Source: Echinococcus granulosus (taxonomy: Eukaryota; Platyhelminthes; Cestoda; Cyclophyllidea; Taeniidae). Taken from it: a stretch of 64,000 nt of DNA. Location: positions 2,760,664 to 2,824,663 of the forward strand of contig NW_020170384.1 in NCBI RefSeq assembly GCF_000524195.1, given 5' to 3'. The translations under genes and the position numbers were made by a program. How positions within the stretch are numbered: position 1 is the stretch's first letter; the number at the start of each line of letters is the position of its first letter. Below, one piece after another: positions 49,130 to 61,371 of the stretch. The notes below the pieces were generated by a model. The model searched no databases and was not told the origin of the DNA. It saw nothing but the letters and a program-made list of their open reading frames with translations.

Positions 49130-49410
49130 CCGCGCCAGTCATCGAATTTCCATGCAACTGGGAGGATACTTGACCACAACGTCACCGACCCCTCTAGGCA
49201 GTTCCACTGGATATGGAATTTTGGCCTGTCGGGGAACCGCATTAAGAGAAGGGAAAGCGTGCAGGCCATCTCGTATATCAATGGCTGCAGATAGGCTTGG
49301 GGACTACTAACATGACCCGGAGACCATGCCGCCGGGCAGAGGCGCAATGGCGTATCCCCTAAGTGGAGCGTTACCAAAACTGAGGGTTAACCAGTAAAAC
49401 CAACATATTG
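49130..49410 (-). repeat. Composite repeat copy, modules A and C
   Basis: On the - strand, module A (CCATTGCGCCTCTGCC, GGCATGGTCTCCGGGTCATG, AGTAGTCCCC) is followed by module C (GTCGGTGACGTTGTGGTCAA, then GTTGCATGGAAATTCGATGA). Module C matches 62999-63065 closely. Module B seems deleted. GGTTAACCCTCA upstream of A is shared with about 18040-18055. Confidence 0.7.
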
Positions 49411-50708
49411 CATTGGAACAAGTCCCGTGTAGATGTTTCCGGACTCTTCATCCATCATTTATTCCATTTTTATCTAGCCTTCCCCATAATTTACATCGTT
49501 TTACCTGAACGTGGTATTCTTGGTTCAGCACAGACTATATTTTACTGGTTTTACTCCCACCTAGAGGTGCCGCACCTTGTCAACTCGTCTACTCTGTCCA
49601 ACTGCAAACGCCCCCTAGCTTCAAGATCTTGTGTATGCTTAAGTAATAAAAGGAGCGTTGCTTTTCTCCGTTTCCTATTAGTGAGTTTTCGGTGGACCTG
49701 ACCAATGGCAGTTGGAGGGGCAAAATTACTGTCGTTTCCTAATTGGCTGATAACTGCATCACAGTTCGTATGTTGCGTACCCCCTCGCAGTGAAACGGTG
49801 TGTGTGAGGTCATGAGGTCATGTAATTGTTCAACTCACTTGAGAGGGGATTTATGAGTTTTCTGTGCACTTTGTGAAAAATCACGCCATGTAGGAGGAAT
49901 GTGGCTAGCCTCTGCACAATCGTGGCATAACACGCAACCAAGTAATTGCCTGTCCTCTGTGTGGTGAGTCAGCCTCTGACGTGAGTCTGAGTTGGCCTCG
50001 CAAATTCGACCAACCTCGAGGCGCGGCCCCACCAACCCAATTTCCTGCCACTCTGTCTACCGAACCAGACACATGCACACACTCGAATTCACATCGGTGG
50101 GTCTACCACCAACTTCGCGGACATGTGGGCTGGGGGCAAAAAACTGGTATTCATTTTTTTTTTATGTGGTCTTACGTTACCTTCATTGTCTGTTGCAGAG
50201 GTGAAGTAATAAGTTATGAATGGAGTAGATTCGATTGGTCCTTTGAAGACTTTGAAATCTACATCTGTTAATATAGCACTTTGATCAGGCGAAAAAACAT
50301 GGTTATAAGTAGCCACTGTGGAATCCTTTTCAAAAATTCCATATTGTAACTTCAATGCGTCCGTAGGGAGTATTTTAAGCTAAAAATTGAGGTTCAGTTT
50401 GATGAGGATATTCCCTTGATGTAAATTGGTTGATTTGGGGCCTTGAGAGACAGGTTGGGTAGCCCTATGGTGAAGAAACGTGAAGAGTCACCAAATTAAA
50501 CACAGAATAGTCCCCCATTAACAATGGACTATGTCAGTGCCAATTGAAATCGATTTTCTGTGGATATTCATTTTTCAGTTTAGTCTTGGCAACCATTCTG
50601 TGAAGGTCCTATCAGCATAAATGTCACTTCCCCACCTTTGCCATTCTATCTACTCCTGAAGACAGTGTTAGACATGTAATTAGGGAATTAGCTATGTTAT
50701 AAACATCC

Positions 50709-51130
50709 AGGGCGGTAGTGGTGGGATGGGAACCGCCACAACCGAGGTGGGGCACTAATTGGCGGTCTTTGATGCCCATCATTGGAGTAATCCCATCATT
50801 GCAACAACTTTCACCTTGTTTAAATTATCATCATTCTGCTGTGCTTGAAACGTTCTGTAGTTATATATCCACGGGATGCAAACCCTCTTTTGCAAGAGAT
50901 TGCTGCTTCATGCCTTTATTCACAACCACTGCTGTCCACCCATTCAGATTAGATTCGCGATGCCTGAACTTGTTCATAGCGTGTATGCTAAATAAGTTTA
51001 GTAACAATGAGACACGCTTGCCATTCACTGCTGCGTGTAGCACCACCAAAAAATAGCAGTATAAGTCCCGATTTGACGTGAACGAGGCTCGTGGTTTGGG
51101 CGGTAAGAGCAGAACTTGATACCAGCAACG
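50709..51130 (+). repeat. Dispersed repeat R2, copy 2
   Basis: Second copy of the element found in DnaJ intron 2 (32875-33260), matching in the same order. It lies outside any gene. ORFs here are incidental. Confidence 0.55.
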
Positions 51131-52576
51131 CATAGGTTGGAATCACATGGGACCAAAGCAATCCCTGTGATCATCCAGTCATAAGATCCCGTAGTCGACA
51201 TTTTACCGTTTTCATCAATCAAATTCTCTGGAACCACCATACACTTGCATAAGGTCAAAAAGTGGAATAAAGGGCAGTGGACTTGGGTGAGCCGAGGACA
51301 AATTTAGATGTAGCAGTGGCTGATGAGTGTGTAGAACTAGAGGAAGTGGATGTGAAGCTGTCCCCAATCCTAAGGTTAAAACTGAAATGATCTGTCAAAA
51401 TAGGGGGGCGTACAAGTTGCCAGGCCTTGTTATCGCTAACCTAGATTAGTAATGCGTTTACAGCGCATCATTTGCCCCTTCCACTTTTCTCTTTTTTCGA
51501 TGGCTATGCTCATCCTGAAGTAAAAACGAAATCAGGCAGCTACATTCTCAATATGGCGAAATGGAATAACCAGCATGCCTTGATAATATAGGTGGAAATT
51601 GGCTGCTGTAATCGCTACCTACTCTCATCAGCCAAACAATTAGACAGTCAGTTGGTTGTTAATTCCAAACTCGACAAAGTGATGCAATTGCTAGTCTTTT
51701 TTTTTTACCAGAAAAATTTTTACATAATAAATAAATTAATTTAATTTCGGTTTTCCAAATTAAATCCAAATGCTGATACCAAAGTAGTTTCATTCAGTCA
51801 ACTTGGGTGAAAATAAAATTGGCTGATCAACAAGATCGTCAGCGCGAATATCTAATTAAAAATCAATCGCTTAAGGCAAGACGCGATGACTCACCCCGGG
51901 TGTGAAATCGATAATCGACCGCAACCGAAATGCGACTGGCTTGAACTAATTAGTGTGCAAACAGCCGTTAGGCGTCTCGCCTAAGTAATTGACGGAAGCA
52001 TCTTCCATCTTATTGAAGAAATCCACAAAAAGGCAAGGGATTAGGCAAAACATTTTCGCGGATGTCACGTGACACCACCCATGTCCCTTAATGAGTTCAG
52101 ATGGCGCGCAAAAAAATTGTTTCCGGATTGGCGAATTAGGATAGGGCAAAACCACAGGAGAGGGAACACGGGGAGAGAGGCTTGCATTTCATCAGATTTG
52201 GTGGTCCTATGTAAGTGTTAAGGGAGTTCTTTAATAGCAGTTACCCACTAATTTAAGTTAAAGAGAAAATTCAAAAAAACTTTTGCTCAACTGTCATTGG
52301 CCTTGGTAGGGTTTAATAGTCTTCCCGTTCATCATTCACTTACATTAATATCTCCTTCGATTGGCAGTGAGCATAAAGCCTCAAAACTTGGCGATGGTTT
52401 GACAAGTGTGACTACCCATAATAGTTATTGCTTCGAAATATCACTCCTGATAAATAGGCGACTTATCTTTGCTATTATAATCGCACAAATGATATGATTC
52501 ACCGAATGTCACAAAATGAAGGGAAAAATTCTATTACAACTCATAAAATGCCTCATAATTTGTAATTCAGTTCGTG

Positions 52577-52682
52577 GGGAGGGGAGAGATTTATTTAACA
52601 CAGCAACTGCGAATGAACATAGATATGAGTCAGATTGGAGGACCCACACAGGTAGTTCCAGAGAGAAGTTTATCAGCCGCGA
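52577..52682 (+). repeat. Repeat R3, copy truncated by the gap
   Basis: The block ATATGAGTCAGATTGG, GTTCCAGA and GAAGTTTATCA matches 63675-63725 (ATATGAGTCGGGTTAGG, GTTCCAGGA, GAAGTTTATCA). Only two copies were seen, and this one stops at the assembly gap. Confidence 0.5.
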
Positions 52683-52782
52683 NNNNNNNNNNNNNNNNNN
52701 NNNNNNNNNNNNNNNNNNNNNNNNNNNNNNNNNNNNNNNNNNNNNNNNNNNNNNNNNNNNNNNNNNNNNNNNNNNNNNNNNN
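52683..52782. other. Assembly gap, 100 N
   Basis: Exactly 100 N, the usual placeholder for a gap of unknown size. The sequence on its right differs strongly in composition from the left, so join and order here are uncertain. Confidence 0.98.
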
Positions 52783-53534
52783 AGCACTGTGCGGTCAAGT
52801 GCCACATCACACCAGTTGCAGGTCTGTTTTGTCACCAATGCGTCGTGGCATTTCATTGCCCACACACGTGCACAAATGACACGCCAACACTGTGTTGCTG
52901 GATGCTCCAATCACACTCTCACCAACACCTCCTACAACAGAAGCATGTGCCAATGCAGCACTGGAACACCTGCACCAACCACACTGGAATCAGCCGCCCT
53001 CACCTCATGTGGCAGAAGCCACTTGGACAAGGTCTCACTCCACCCCTCTACCGACCACCCATTCAACAGTCGACTGGAAAAGCAATGATGCGGAGCGCGC
53101 AATGGCAATTCGCCGCATAGTTGTGCTCCCATCCACTGACAGATCACGTCAAGTAAATTCACAGCTTAGCATTCCCTCCTCTCCCAGTGTCACAGTGTGG
53201 AAGCAGAGGGTGGGAGCAGGCGTCTGTGCACCCCCACACTGTGCCAGCTTTGTTCACCACATGAAGCCACTTAACCGCGACAACACGACTTTGACTGTTG
53301 AGGAACCATGGCAGTCATCACAGTCTGCCATCACTTCGCAGCACCTACAGACGCATCCGAATGAATGACTAACGAGGAGTGGATCAGCTTAGTCTCCTCA
53401 ACTACGTTGTCCTGTCACCATGCTCCTGCACCACTCCAGTGTGTGCCAGTGCTTGGCTTCAATTCAACCACGTCTCGCGTGCTGCTACCGATTTCTTCCA
53501 ATTGAGGCACACGTTTCTGCTTTTGCCAACCATC

Positions 53535-53592
53535 CAACTAACCAACCAACCAACCAACCAACTAACTAACCAGCCAGCCAGCCAGCCAGCCC
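53535..53592 (+). repeat. (AACC)n / (AGCC)n tetranucleotide repeat
   Basis: About 14 tandem four-base units that change from AACC/AACT to AGCC, typical of a slipped and mutated microsatellite. Confidence 0.9.
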
Positions 53593-53724
53593 ACCTCCTA
53601 ACTGCCTACCCGAATGCATTCATGCGTACCAATGACATTCCATTCACTTTTACTTCTGTGCACGAATTGCACGCAAATCATGAAATCACAACACAGTCAA
53701 CACACCTTCACCTGCTTCAACGGA

Positions 53725-53748
53725 CCTCCTCCTCCTCCTCCTCCTCCT
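53725..53748 (+). repeat. (CCT)n trinucleotide repeat
   Basis: About eight tandem CCT units in the C-rich half of the block. Confidence 0.85.
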
Positions 53749-54180
53749 TCTCGTCGTGTATCTCACCCTCAATAGCAGATTGACTTATGGAGAACGACCT
53801 AGAGAGTGCATGAGGCAAACAAGTGGTTGTGGGTCATCCAACCAACTAACAAGCCACCTAGAACATTGCACTGCCTGCATTTCATTTCATCACGCAATTG
53901 TGGTGCAATGCAGATGTCAAAGTTGGCGGTTCGCCTTAGTAGTAACTGCTTCCACAACACTTCACACCACTCCAACCCTCCCCCACTCCCATACCTCTCC
54001 CGCCTTCTCTCTCGCCACTCTTGCCCTCGCTCTCCCACTCACCCACACTCTCGTCTCCCAGCACCCCAATCTGGCGCTAAACTACTACTTTCCACTCTCA
54101 CCAAGGCGAGTGAGAGTGGGGCAGTGCTTGAGTATTCGATCAACCACTGACCACTTACAACATACCACTATTCGTAATTT

Positions 54181-54220
54181 TGGTGGTGGTGGTGGTGGTG
54201 GTTTTGGTTGTGGTTGTGGC
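54181..54220 (+). repeat. (GGT)n trinucleotide repeat
   Basis: Seven perfect GGT units followed by degenerate GGTT/GTGG units, marking where the strand skew switches from C-rich to G-rich. Confidence 0.9.
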
Positions 54221-54476
54221 TTTGGTGCCAGATGCTAAGACTCACGCTAAGCCGCAATTACCTGTGCCTGCATGCGCTGGGGCACCTTCATTCACACCAC
54301 AACACCACATGAGGTGCTCATCCAATCAGCACGCTGAATTCACCGATTGCATGACTCCATCATCTCCATCTCAGTCGTGTGAGTAGTACACATTGTCCCT
54401 CATGCTGACACACACAACTTGTCTATCCCACTGCGAGTACCTCCGAACTGTGGCAGTCACAAGTGTCGCATGTGAT

Positions 54477-54516
54477 GGGGTTGGGGGTTGGGGGTTGGAG
54501 GTTGGGGGGTGGGGGG
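54477..54516 (+). other. G-quadruplex-forming motif
   Basis: Runs of 4, 5, 5, 6 and 6 G are separated by loops of mostly two bases (TT, or a longer TTGGAGGTT), satisfying G4 motif rules. It is telomere-like in spacing but not a canonical TTAGGG array. Confidence 0.7.
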
Positions 54517-54712
54517 TGGATAGACACACTGTCATCTCGATCAATGTCTCTGAGCTAGCGGGTGTGCATCGCGCATGTGAAATCGCTGCTGTCTGCACCT
54601 GTGTGATACCACTTGGCGTTGGATTGCAGCACTGAGTTGGAGGAGGATGGAGGGGATAAAGTGCCAAGTTGGTGGTGGAACTGGAATCATGTACAATCTC
54701 GCGTGCCTGGTT

Positions 54713-55783
54713 TCACCATCCAGTCTTGAAAGTGGAACCACTTAGACTCAGCAATGCACCTTTAATGAAGTTGTCAACTAGTGGGAGGCATGACGAGATG
54801 TCGTAACCACTATTTGTGTATGCATTTAACATTCCCTTAATTGTTTGTTCTTTTAAATTCCTTCCCAAATTACTAAAAGCTGCGCAAGTTTTAAATAATC
54901 CTTTCGTGTTTCCGATCTTATCAGCACCGTGTTTGTAGAGATTTAAGAATTCGTTCCCATGTCTACTCTCTTCAATTGTGATCTGGATGTGCACAATAAG
55001 GTCGAATTAATGTGTGTGCTCATGATCATGAAAAACACCAAGAGTAATTTATTTATCGAGGTAAACATCTCTCCTAGAGTTCCTTTACCGAAAAACAGGG
55101 CAGCAGCATACTGACCTTTGACCTTTAAACATGTACCAGGATAAACAGTATGTATTCCAAAGTCTTTTGTTTCTCCAACCAAAAACTTCCTACCACTAAG
55201 GCGATAGTGTTACCTCACACCTCTCTTCGCCCCTTTAGAAGGCGGGCAGACTAGACGATTGACAACTTATTGATGTTCCCGCAGCACGTGGTTGGCAGTC
55301 AGGTGTGACAAGTGAGTACCACTCGCTCCACTTTTTGCTCTAATCTACCGTTTCTGGCTTGTTGTTGAGCCATTCTTCATACAGGAGGTGAAGTTCTGCC
55401 CGTGTAAACTTGCCCTCCATAAACACCTTTATGCGTCAACAATGTGGGTCTGTTTATTGTGCGATGAACCCACCTCCTTAAATTGTTTAGATTGTTACTA
55501 TCGTCGTGCAAAGAGGATGGTCTTGACAGGCTTCCAACCTGATAATGCATAAACAAGGAGTTCAGAAAGGAAGCCACATCTGGATGGGGAAGTGCAAATG
55601 GGAAATACTTGAAATACCTCTCAAATAGGCAAAATTCTGTCCTTATTACGGATACATGAACCTCCTACCTCCGTCTTTCATTCCAAGCATATTTCTGACT
55701 ACAACCCAGCGCCCACTTTTCGTGACTTTTCTTCCAAGCAATGATACAATGTCGTGGAGGCACACTGGATTATGACTGGCTAT
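54713..55783 (-). pseudogene. Broken protein-like ORF fragments, decayed element or gene
   Basis: Five - strand frames read like one hydrophilic protein but are broken by stops and frame changes. From 5' to 3': 55783-55646 (LLGRKVTKSGRWVVVRNMLG), 55664-55377 (VASFLNSLFMHYQVGSLSR, LRRWVHRTINRP), 55435-55340 (VFMEGKFTRAELHLLYEEWL), 55209-54943 (FGIHTVYPGTCLKVKGQYAA) and 55006-54713 (ITIEESRHGNEFLNLYKHG to a TGA at 54713). Some junctions have GT-AG sites in phase (an 89-base intron, for example), so a living spliced gene is not excluded. Further open frames lie at about 56100-55910 and 56761-56576. I do not recognise the family. Confidence 0.35.
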
Positions 55784-57974
55784 TTACACAAAGTAGGGAA
55801 TTCAAAATAAAAAGTTGTCATGACTATCCACTTGAAACAATAAAGCTACGCCCACCTGCCATTAAAAGGGCATTAATGGGTCTGGCTGTGAGAGTATTTT
55901 AAAAAGATTTAATCTATGTGCCTAAAACTACAATTAGGTGGGCTATTTATACCATTGAAAGATGATTTCTCCTTAAGCAAGTTCGACCATTGTGATTGTG
56001 TACCTGCAACCTGAGACCTGATTTGAAGGGAATCGGATACAACCCTCTTCACATATCTACATGCCACTTTTTCAGTCTGGATGCTTGATTGGTACTTTAT
56101 TTACTTTCTTGCTGAATGAGAAGGTGAAGGCGGGAAAGGCCTCAATTCATTTGTGTGTGTGTGAATATTTAAAGCGACCTATTGACTATACTGCGTGAGG
56201 TTTCATAATCCTATACGTCACAGCCAACCTCGCTACTATAAAAATACCTGTGCTATGGTGAAGGCACCTTAAAGTAACACCTGTTACAGGGCCAGTTTAT
56301 GCTGCAGCCAATGATTAAGGAGAGGAAAATTACAAGGCAGTCTGACTGCATCAGCTCTTCGAAAGACGCCTTATTCCACTCAGGCTATGATACCAAGGCC
56401 TAATAACCGTAAAGCAAAGCATTATTTATAGGACATGTTGTTAATACCGATCGGGATGGCACTACTTGCTGAAATCAATAAGTAGTCAGCCCTAGGAAGA
56501 AAGTTGACATTCTCAACACAAGGATTTGCTTTCCTGACTTAACTTTGAGCACATTCCACCAAACCATTGAGAGAACTAGTGTGAATTCAGAAGCCCAATT
56601 ACTCGAGTTTCAAGAATTAAAAAGTGGTACTTTTTAACACCCAGAATGAAGCGGGGACCACAAAAGCTCCAAGTCATCACCATCATTGCGCAATGGCATG
56701 AGTTATGAGCTACAACGAGGAAAGTGATCTTAAGCACTGTCAGAAGTGCATCATCTGCCATGCCCTATGATCCAAGCAGTTAGGTGTGAAGAGTCACGAT
56801 TCTCACGATTCATACCAAGTGTGCTGCGGCTGTGAGAGGAAAGGGTAGTAATTTACACCTCACTAAATAGAACAAGTGGTATTTCCCTTACAGTAATCTA
56901 GTTTTAGAAAAATTTGAATTATTTTTACTACTTTGAAAGACTAAGATATAAGCATGAGTCCTGGCAATAGGACTAAATTGTTGAGTTTGTAAACGTATTT
57001 GTGGTTATGACAATGAAAATATGTAGAATTTTATGTTTTTTTGTGTAAAGTAAGTAAAATAATTAAAGTAGATGCTTTTCCATTTTAAAAGCGCCTTTCA
57101 AAAGGTCAAACAGTTCATTACAAAGCTCAACTTTAAGCTAGTTAAATAGCCGCATACACGGGGAAAAGCTAAAACAAGAGGCATCATTCAAATTTCCATA
57201 ATTCATTAGTTTTTTGGTAGCACTTTCAGGAGTTTACCTAATAAACAAAAGAGGAGGAAACTGTACGCCATCGCCTTTCAGTGGCAACATTAAAGTCTAT
57301 CCACGCTTATCGGAGGTATTTTGACAGCTCGGTAATCAGTGATAGATGTATGTGAAACCATTTTGACGTCAAGCCAGGTCATATGCTGTGGCCTCTTGAT
57401 AGGATCTTGACTTCAGTAATCAGATTTATTGCAAAGAATATTTGGTACCCTAAAGTCTGCGCCCACGGGGCTTAAGTAGTAGTACGGAAGCAGTACAATT
57501 CCCTGATTCCACCAAAAAATCCCATTTTAGAAGCTTATTAGTTTACCAAAGTGTAAAGGCACAATCAAAAATAGCGCCAAATTTATTTAAGTCAGTGGCC
57601 TTTCGGCGCCCGTGGCTTAGTTTGACAACTTAACAGGAGTTATATAACTGTTGCGGTGAGTAACTGAGATTTGAAAGCTCTTCTCCGCCTCTCTATCCTG
57701 AGAGAAAGGAAGGTATTTAAAGCATTTGAGGCAGCAGTTTTCATAATTTTAGGCTTCAAATGTTAAATGCTTCAAGTTCAACATACAGAGATTAACTGCC
57801 ACGTTTCAAAGTTCAAGGCGACACGTCTGGGTGAGGGGAAAGCTATAATGCCAATGAGGCCTCTTACGCGGTTGCTGTTGCACCACAAAGCCGTTGTATG
57901 GATGCAGTTGTGTAAAGCGTCAAAAGGACGATTAAAATGAAAAAAATAGCACCACACTCTTTGATGTCTTCTAG

Positions 57975-58303
57975 TGGGAAAACAAATTACATCCCCTTTC
58001 CAGTTTAAACCAAACGAGGACAAGGGTTTAAAAGCCTTGAATGAAGAGGGCAGAAAGAGGTCTGTAAAAAGAAAGTCTATTTCATGCAGAGCTTCCCCTA
58101 ACTTAGTTGGTACTGTCAAATTTGATGAGTCGAGGCCAAGTAAAAGAATTTTGTCCTCTACTTGCTCACCCGCCGCCTCTGTACGTGCGCTCATTCAACA
58201 ACAGCATCAACAACAAAGACAATGGCAACATATGACAAAGTTAGATTTCGATGGATTATCCAAAATTGGCTTTAAGGAGAAAAGAGATTCCTTCAAAATT
58301 TGA
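57975..58303 (+). CDS. Candidate terminal exon of an unknown gene
   Basis: After an acceptor (gatgtcttctag), a frame of 108 residues stays open to TGA at 58301-58303. It is basic and hydrophilic, with KRSVKRKSISCRASP, a Gln-rich run (IQQQHQQQRQWQ) and the end FKEKRDSFKI. The exon starts with two bases of a codon, which agrees in phase with the candidate exon ending at 46558. No family is recognised; a regulatory or low-complexity protein is possible. Confidence 0.3.
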
Positions 58304-58699
58304 CATCCAATTAGGCTCCCACTCACTTAAAATCACGAAAAAAACTTGACGTGAAGAAGTTAATTGAGGCATCTGCTTACGCAATAGAGGCGCGCACTTG
58401 TCAACACACTTAAACTTTATTTTGTGTCCCCTTCCCTTCAAAATGGAGGAGGACTGATGTCTACTGCGCATATTAAGGGGCGTACTTATAATCGCAACCT
58501 TGACTTGATACACATGATAAAGCTGTGCAAAAAATAGTTCATTAGGCTCTCCACTTGTACATTACTGCTGTTGAAAGGGGAACAATAGAGCGCGATATAC
58601 AAGTAGGTGCTTCTGGAGCACAAAAAGTGTATCTACTTGTCACCAATATTGCCTTACTCTTTAAAGGGTAGATATGAATATTTGAAATTGGTATAACAC

Positions 58700-59270
58700 T
58701 TTGATCGTTTGTTTATCTCCACTTTTTGGTTGCAGTGACATTTGAGGCCGGACCATTATACCTCCGCTGGGCGCCATTATCTCCAGACCAGGCCATTGGC
58801 CCCTCAGCCCCTCTGGGCCTCGGTACGACATTTTCTGCTGAAATATTACGGCTTCTTTCCACTTCAGACAAGACTCAGGGGCGTGCATTGGTGGCATTGG
58901 AAAGCGAACCTTATCCTAAAGGACAAATACCCTGACTTCCGTTTCTGAATGTTAAGCCTTAACGTGGCCGAAGAAGGTCATATGCTGCAGATGAGAGAAC
59001 CGGCGACGACCCCTTAACAGAAGGGCTGAAAATGGCGTCTACTTTCGCAGCCAACCCAGTCCCCTGTTCTGCAAGAATGCCATAAGAAACCGAGGCGACA
59101 CTAGCCGTGAACCATTTGGAGAAGTTTGTAATGGGATTGTCTACCTTACCTGCATAAAGATGTCATTTGAGTGAATACACGATACCCCCATTTGAACTGT
59201 CAAGAGGGATCAATGGCGTTACAGTCAGATACTGTCCTCGATGCACAGGAATCTGATGACTGGCACAAAT
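58700..59270 (+). repeat. Composite repeat copy, modules A-B-C
   Basis: This is the most complete copy. Module A (58700-58935) has CGGACCATTATACCTCCGC, AGGCCATTGGCCCCTCAGCC and AAGACTCAGGGGCG. Module B (58975-59200) has TTAACAGAAGGGC, AGTCCCCTGTTCTGCA and GTGAACCATTTGG. Module C (59200-59270) has GTTACAGTCAGATACTGTCC and ATCTGATGACTGGCAC. The order is the same in the other copies. Confidence 0.7.
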
Positions 59271-59384
59271 GGTTTGCGGGTGTCATTTCTACAGCACCAA
59301 CCACTTCTTGCTGGCTGAAACAGGAGGTTGACCAAAGGAAGCGCAGGAAACGATGTTTAAAAGAAGAGAGAAGTTATGTGATAA

Positions 59385-59590
59385 TTTAGTTGTTTGTTTA
59401 ACACATTGTTTAATTTCCTGGGCACTGAATTCTTGGCAGATTGTACTTCAGCAAGGTGGCTAGGCCTCCGGACCATGTCAGTAGTCCCCTAGCCCTTCTG
59501 TGCGTCGGCCAGACATTTTAATCCGAGTGTAACGACCTCTTCAGACCTTAAGGAAGACTCGGAATACAAACTGCGTGGAATTACAGATTT
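59385..59590 (+). repeat. Dispersed repeat A copy
   Basis: GTTTGTTTAAC lead, GGCCTCCGGACCATGTCAG, AGTCCCCTAGCCCTTCTG and AAGGAAGACTCGG appear in module-A order. It follows the A-B-C copy directly. Confidence 0.65.
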
Positions 59591-61184
59591 CTTAAAGCAG
59601 CGATAATTAATTGACTTATTTTTTCTCAGCATTATGGAGCATGCTTTTATACATCTCTTTGTTGTACTCATTTAAGCCCTTGAAACCGATGCGAAAGCTC
59701 GCAGTTTGCTCAAAAATACATCTAACAATTTTATCTTGTTAATTTTCACCTGAAGAATTCATAATCAAGTAGGTGAGTACGGCTAAAAAAATGGAGTCTG
59801 ACGAGGGACACGGCTCTTGCAAAATAAGTTATTAAAAAGGGAACAAAAAGGGAATGAGAGTCGGCCAACATCACAATTTTAGTGACCGCCTTTAAGCTAA
59901 TAATCACCCACTAAATACTAAAGCTCAAACCATTAAATTTAGGCCCGTGGCTGAAGCGCTAGCACCAATTGAACACAACCTTGTCGAGGTGGCGAAATCG
60001 CAGGGTATTACAAAGACTTGCACCATATTTTACTAAAAAATACTTTTAATCCTCGTAGTACCTATTCTGGTATTTGAGAAAGTAGACCTTAATGCCGATG
60101 TTAATCGTGGAAAATCGTGACTGAAATTGGCATGATTAAACTCCCTATTCTTTAAACCCTGGACCACCTCGTAGGAGGTCTCTTCAAAGATGAATGCAAG
60201 TCTTTATTAAGTGATACTATTTCCAGTGGCTTACTTAGGTAGTAAATGACGTTTTGCAAAAATGCACGACCTTCAATGAAACTAGTAAATAAATAAATAA
60301 AGTGATGAACTTTGAACTGCTTTGATGGCAACCTCCCATTGGTAGTATCACGAACCAATCAGAAAGCCTGAAAGCAAATTGACGACCATTTAAGCAAAAG
60401 ACAAGACACTTTAATTATGTCAGCCCGTAATAGTTTTACGATTACCAATTTCGTGAATGTGCCTGCCATTGTCTGGATTGTTAAAACGCAATAAGGTGTC
60501 AGTTTTGCCTCGGCTAGTTAAGTGTTACTATATTCTTATGGAATTCGGGGAGAAAGAGATCTTTCAGGTGTGTGCCTGTCGAATCTGCAGCTTGTATAAA
60601 CACACTGCTAAAGCTAGTTTGCATCATCGGGAATAATGCAGGAGAATTCTTCAAGGTGGAGAATCAAATAAGCAATTTTGTTGGATATATCTTTTTTGCG
60701 TATTTAATTCCTTGCCTTGTGGAAGGTGGAGCTTAAAACTCCGCCTCTTACATGCCAGTTAAAACACCTCTCTTAAAAATAATGACCAACAAAAAGTACG
60801 CACTGATAAAAATTGGCTTTATTTTAATTCAAATAATATTTTCCGCTCATTTTTGCCTAGTTTCCAGCCACATTTTTGGTGAGGACCTTTAACATATATC
60901 TATCATGTAATTTGTAGATGGGAGAGACGACTTTCTTGCTCACACCATTCGGTTGGGCATAAAATCACACCCTTTATTTGTATAAACGCCATGTAATACT
61001 TCTTGTCCGACTAGAGTGCATAAAAATAACCCCATTTTATTTACGGATGGGAAGAAAGGAGCAGTAGGAATTAAGAGAGAATAGGACATGTAATTTTGTT
61101 TCACTTACAGCATTTAAAGATCGTTGTAATACTTCGACTGCTTGTTTAACTCTCCATTTTGAAATTGCGGGAACTTAAGTCTCT
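59591..61184. other. Gene-poor region
   Basis: AT-rich sequence with no repeat A-C module, convincing exon or RNA gene that I can support. Confidence 0.4.
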
Positions 61185-61265
61185 GCCTTGATACTTTTAC
61201 TGGACGGCATGCCCACGGGCCACCCAAGTCTCCTCCCTCCAGCCCTCTGAAAGTCAGCAGTACAA
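61185..61265 (+). repeat. Partial dispersed repeat A copy
   Basis: ACTGGACGGCATGCCCACGG, then CTCCAGCCCTCTG, aligns with the centre of module A; the flanks are lost. Confidence 0.5.
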
Positions 61266-61371
61266 GTTCCGCTCGGCTCACAAAAATATCACCTTGTTGG
61301 ATTAAAGTATTTTTTAAAAGTACACCCAAAGTTAGAATCGCGCAAAAGATTACCTGTGATCTCTACTACAG

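Larger units (their letters stand above)
52783..54660. other. Low-complexity, strand-skewed block
   Basis: From 52783 to about 54150 the + strand is C/A-rich with few G; from about 54175 to 54640 it becomes G/T-rich. The first half contains (AACC)n/(AGCC)n at 53535-53592 and (CCT)n at 53725-53748. The second half has (GGT)n at 54181-54220 and a G-run array at 54477-54516. Several overlapping frames are open at once because stop codons are rare in such composition, and none looks like a protein. It may be satellite-like repeat or misassembled sequence. Confidence 0.6.

Noticed and set aside
52516..54238. Several long overlapping ORFs on the + strand around the gap
   Set aside because: Two or three frames are open at once over the same bases and their peptides are Thr/Pro/Ser/His-rich and repetitive, as expected from biased composition; some include the N gap itself.
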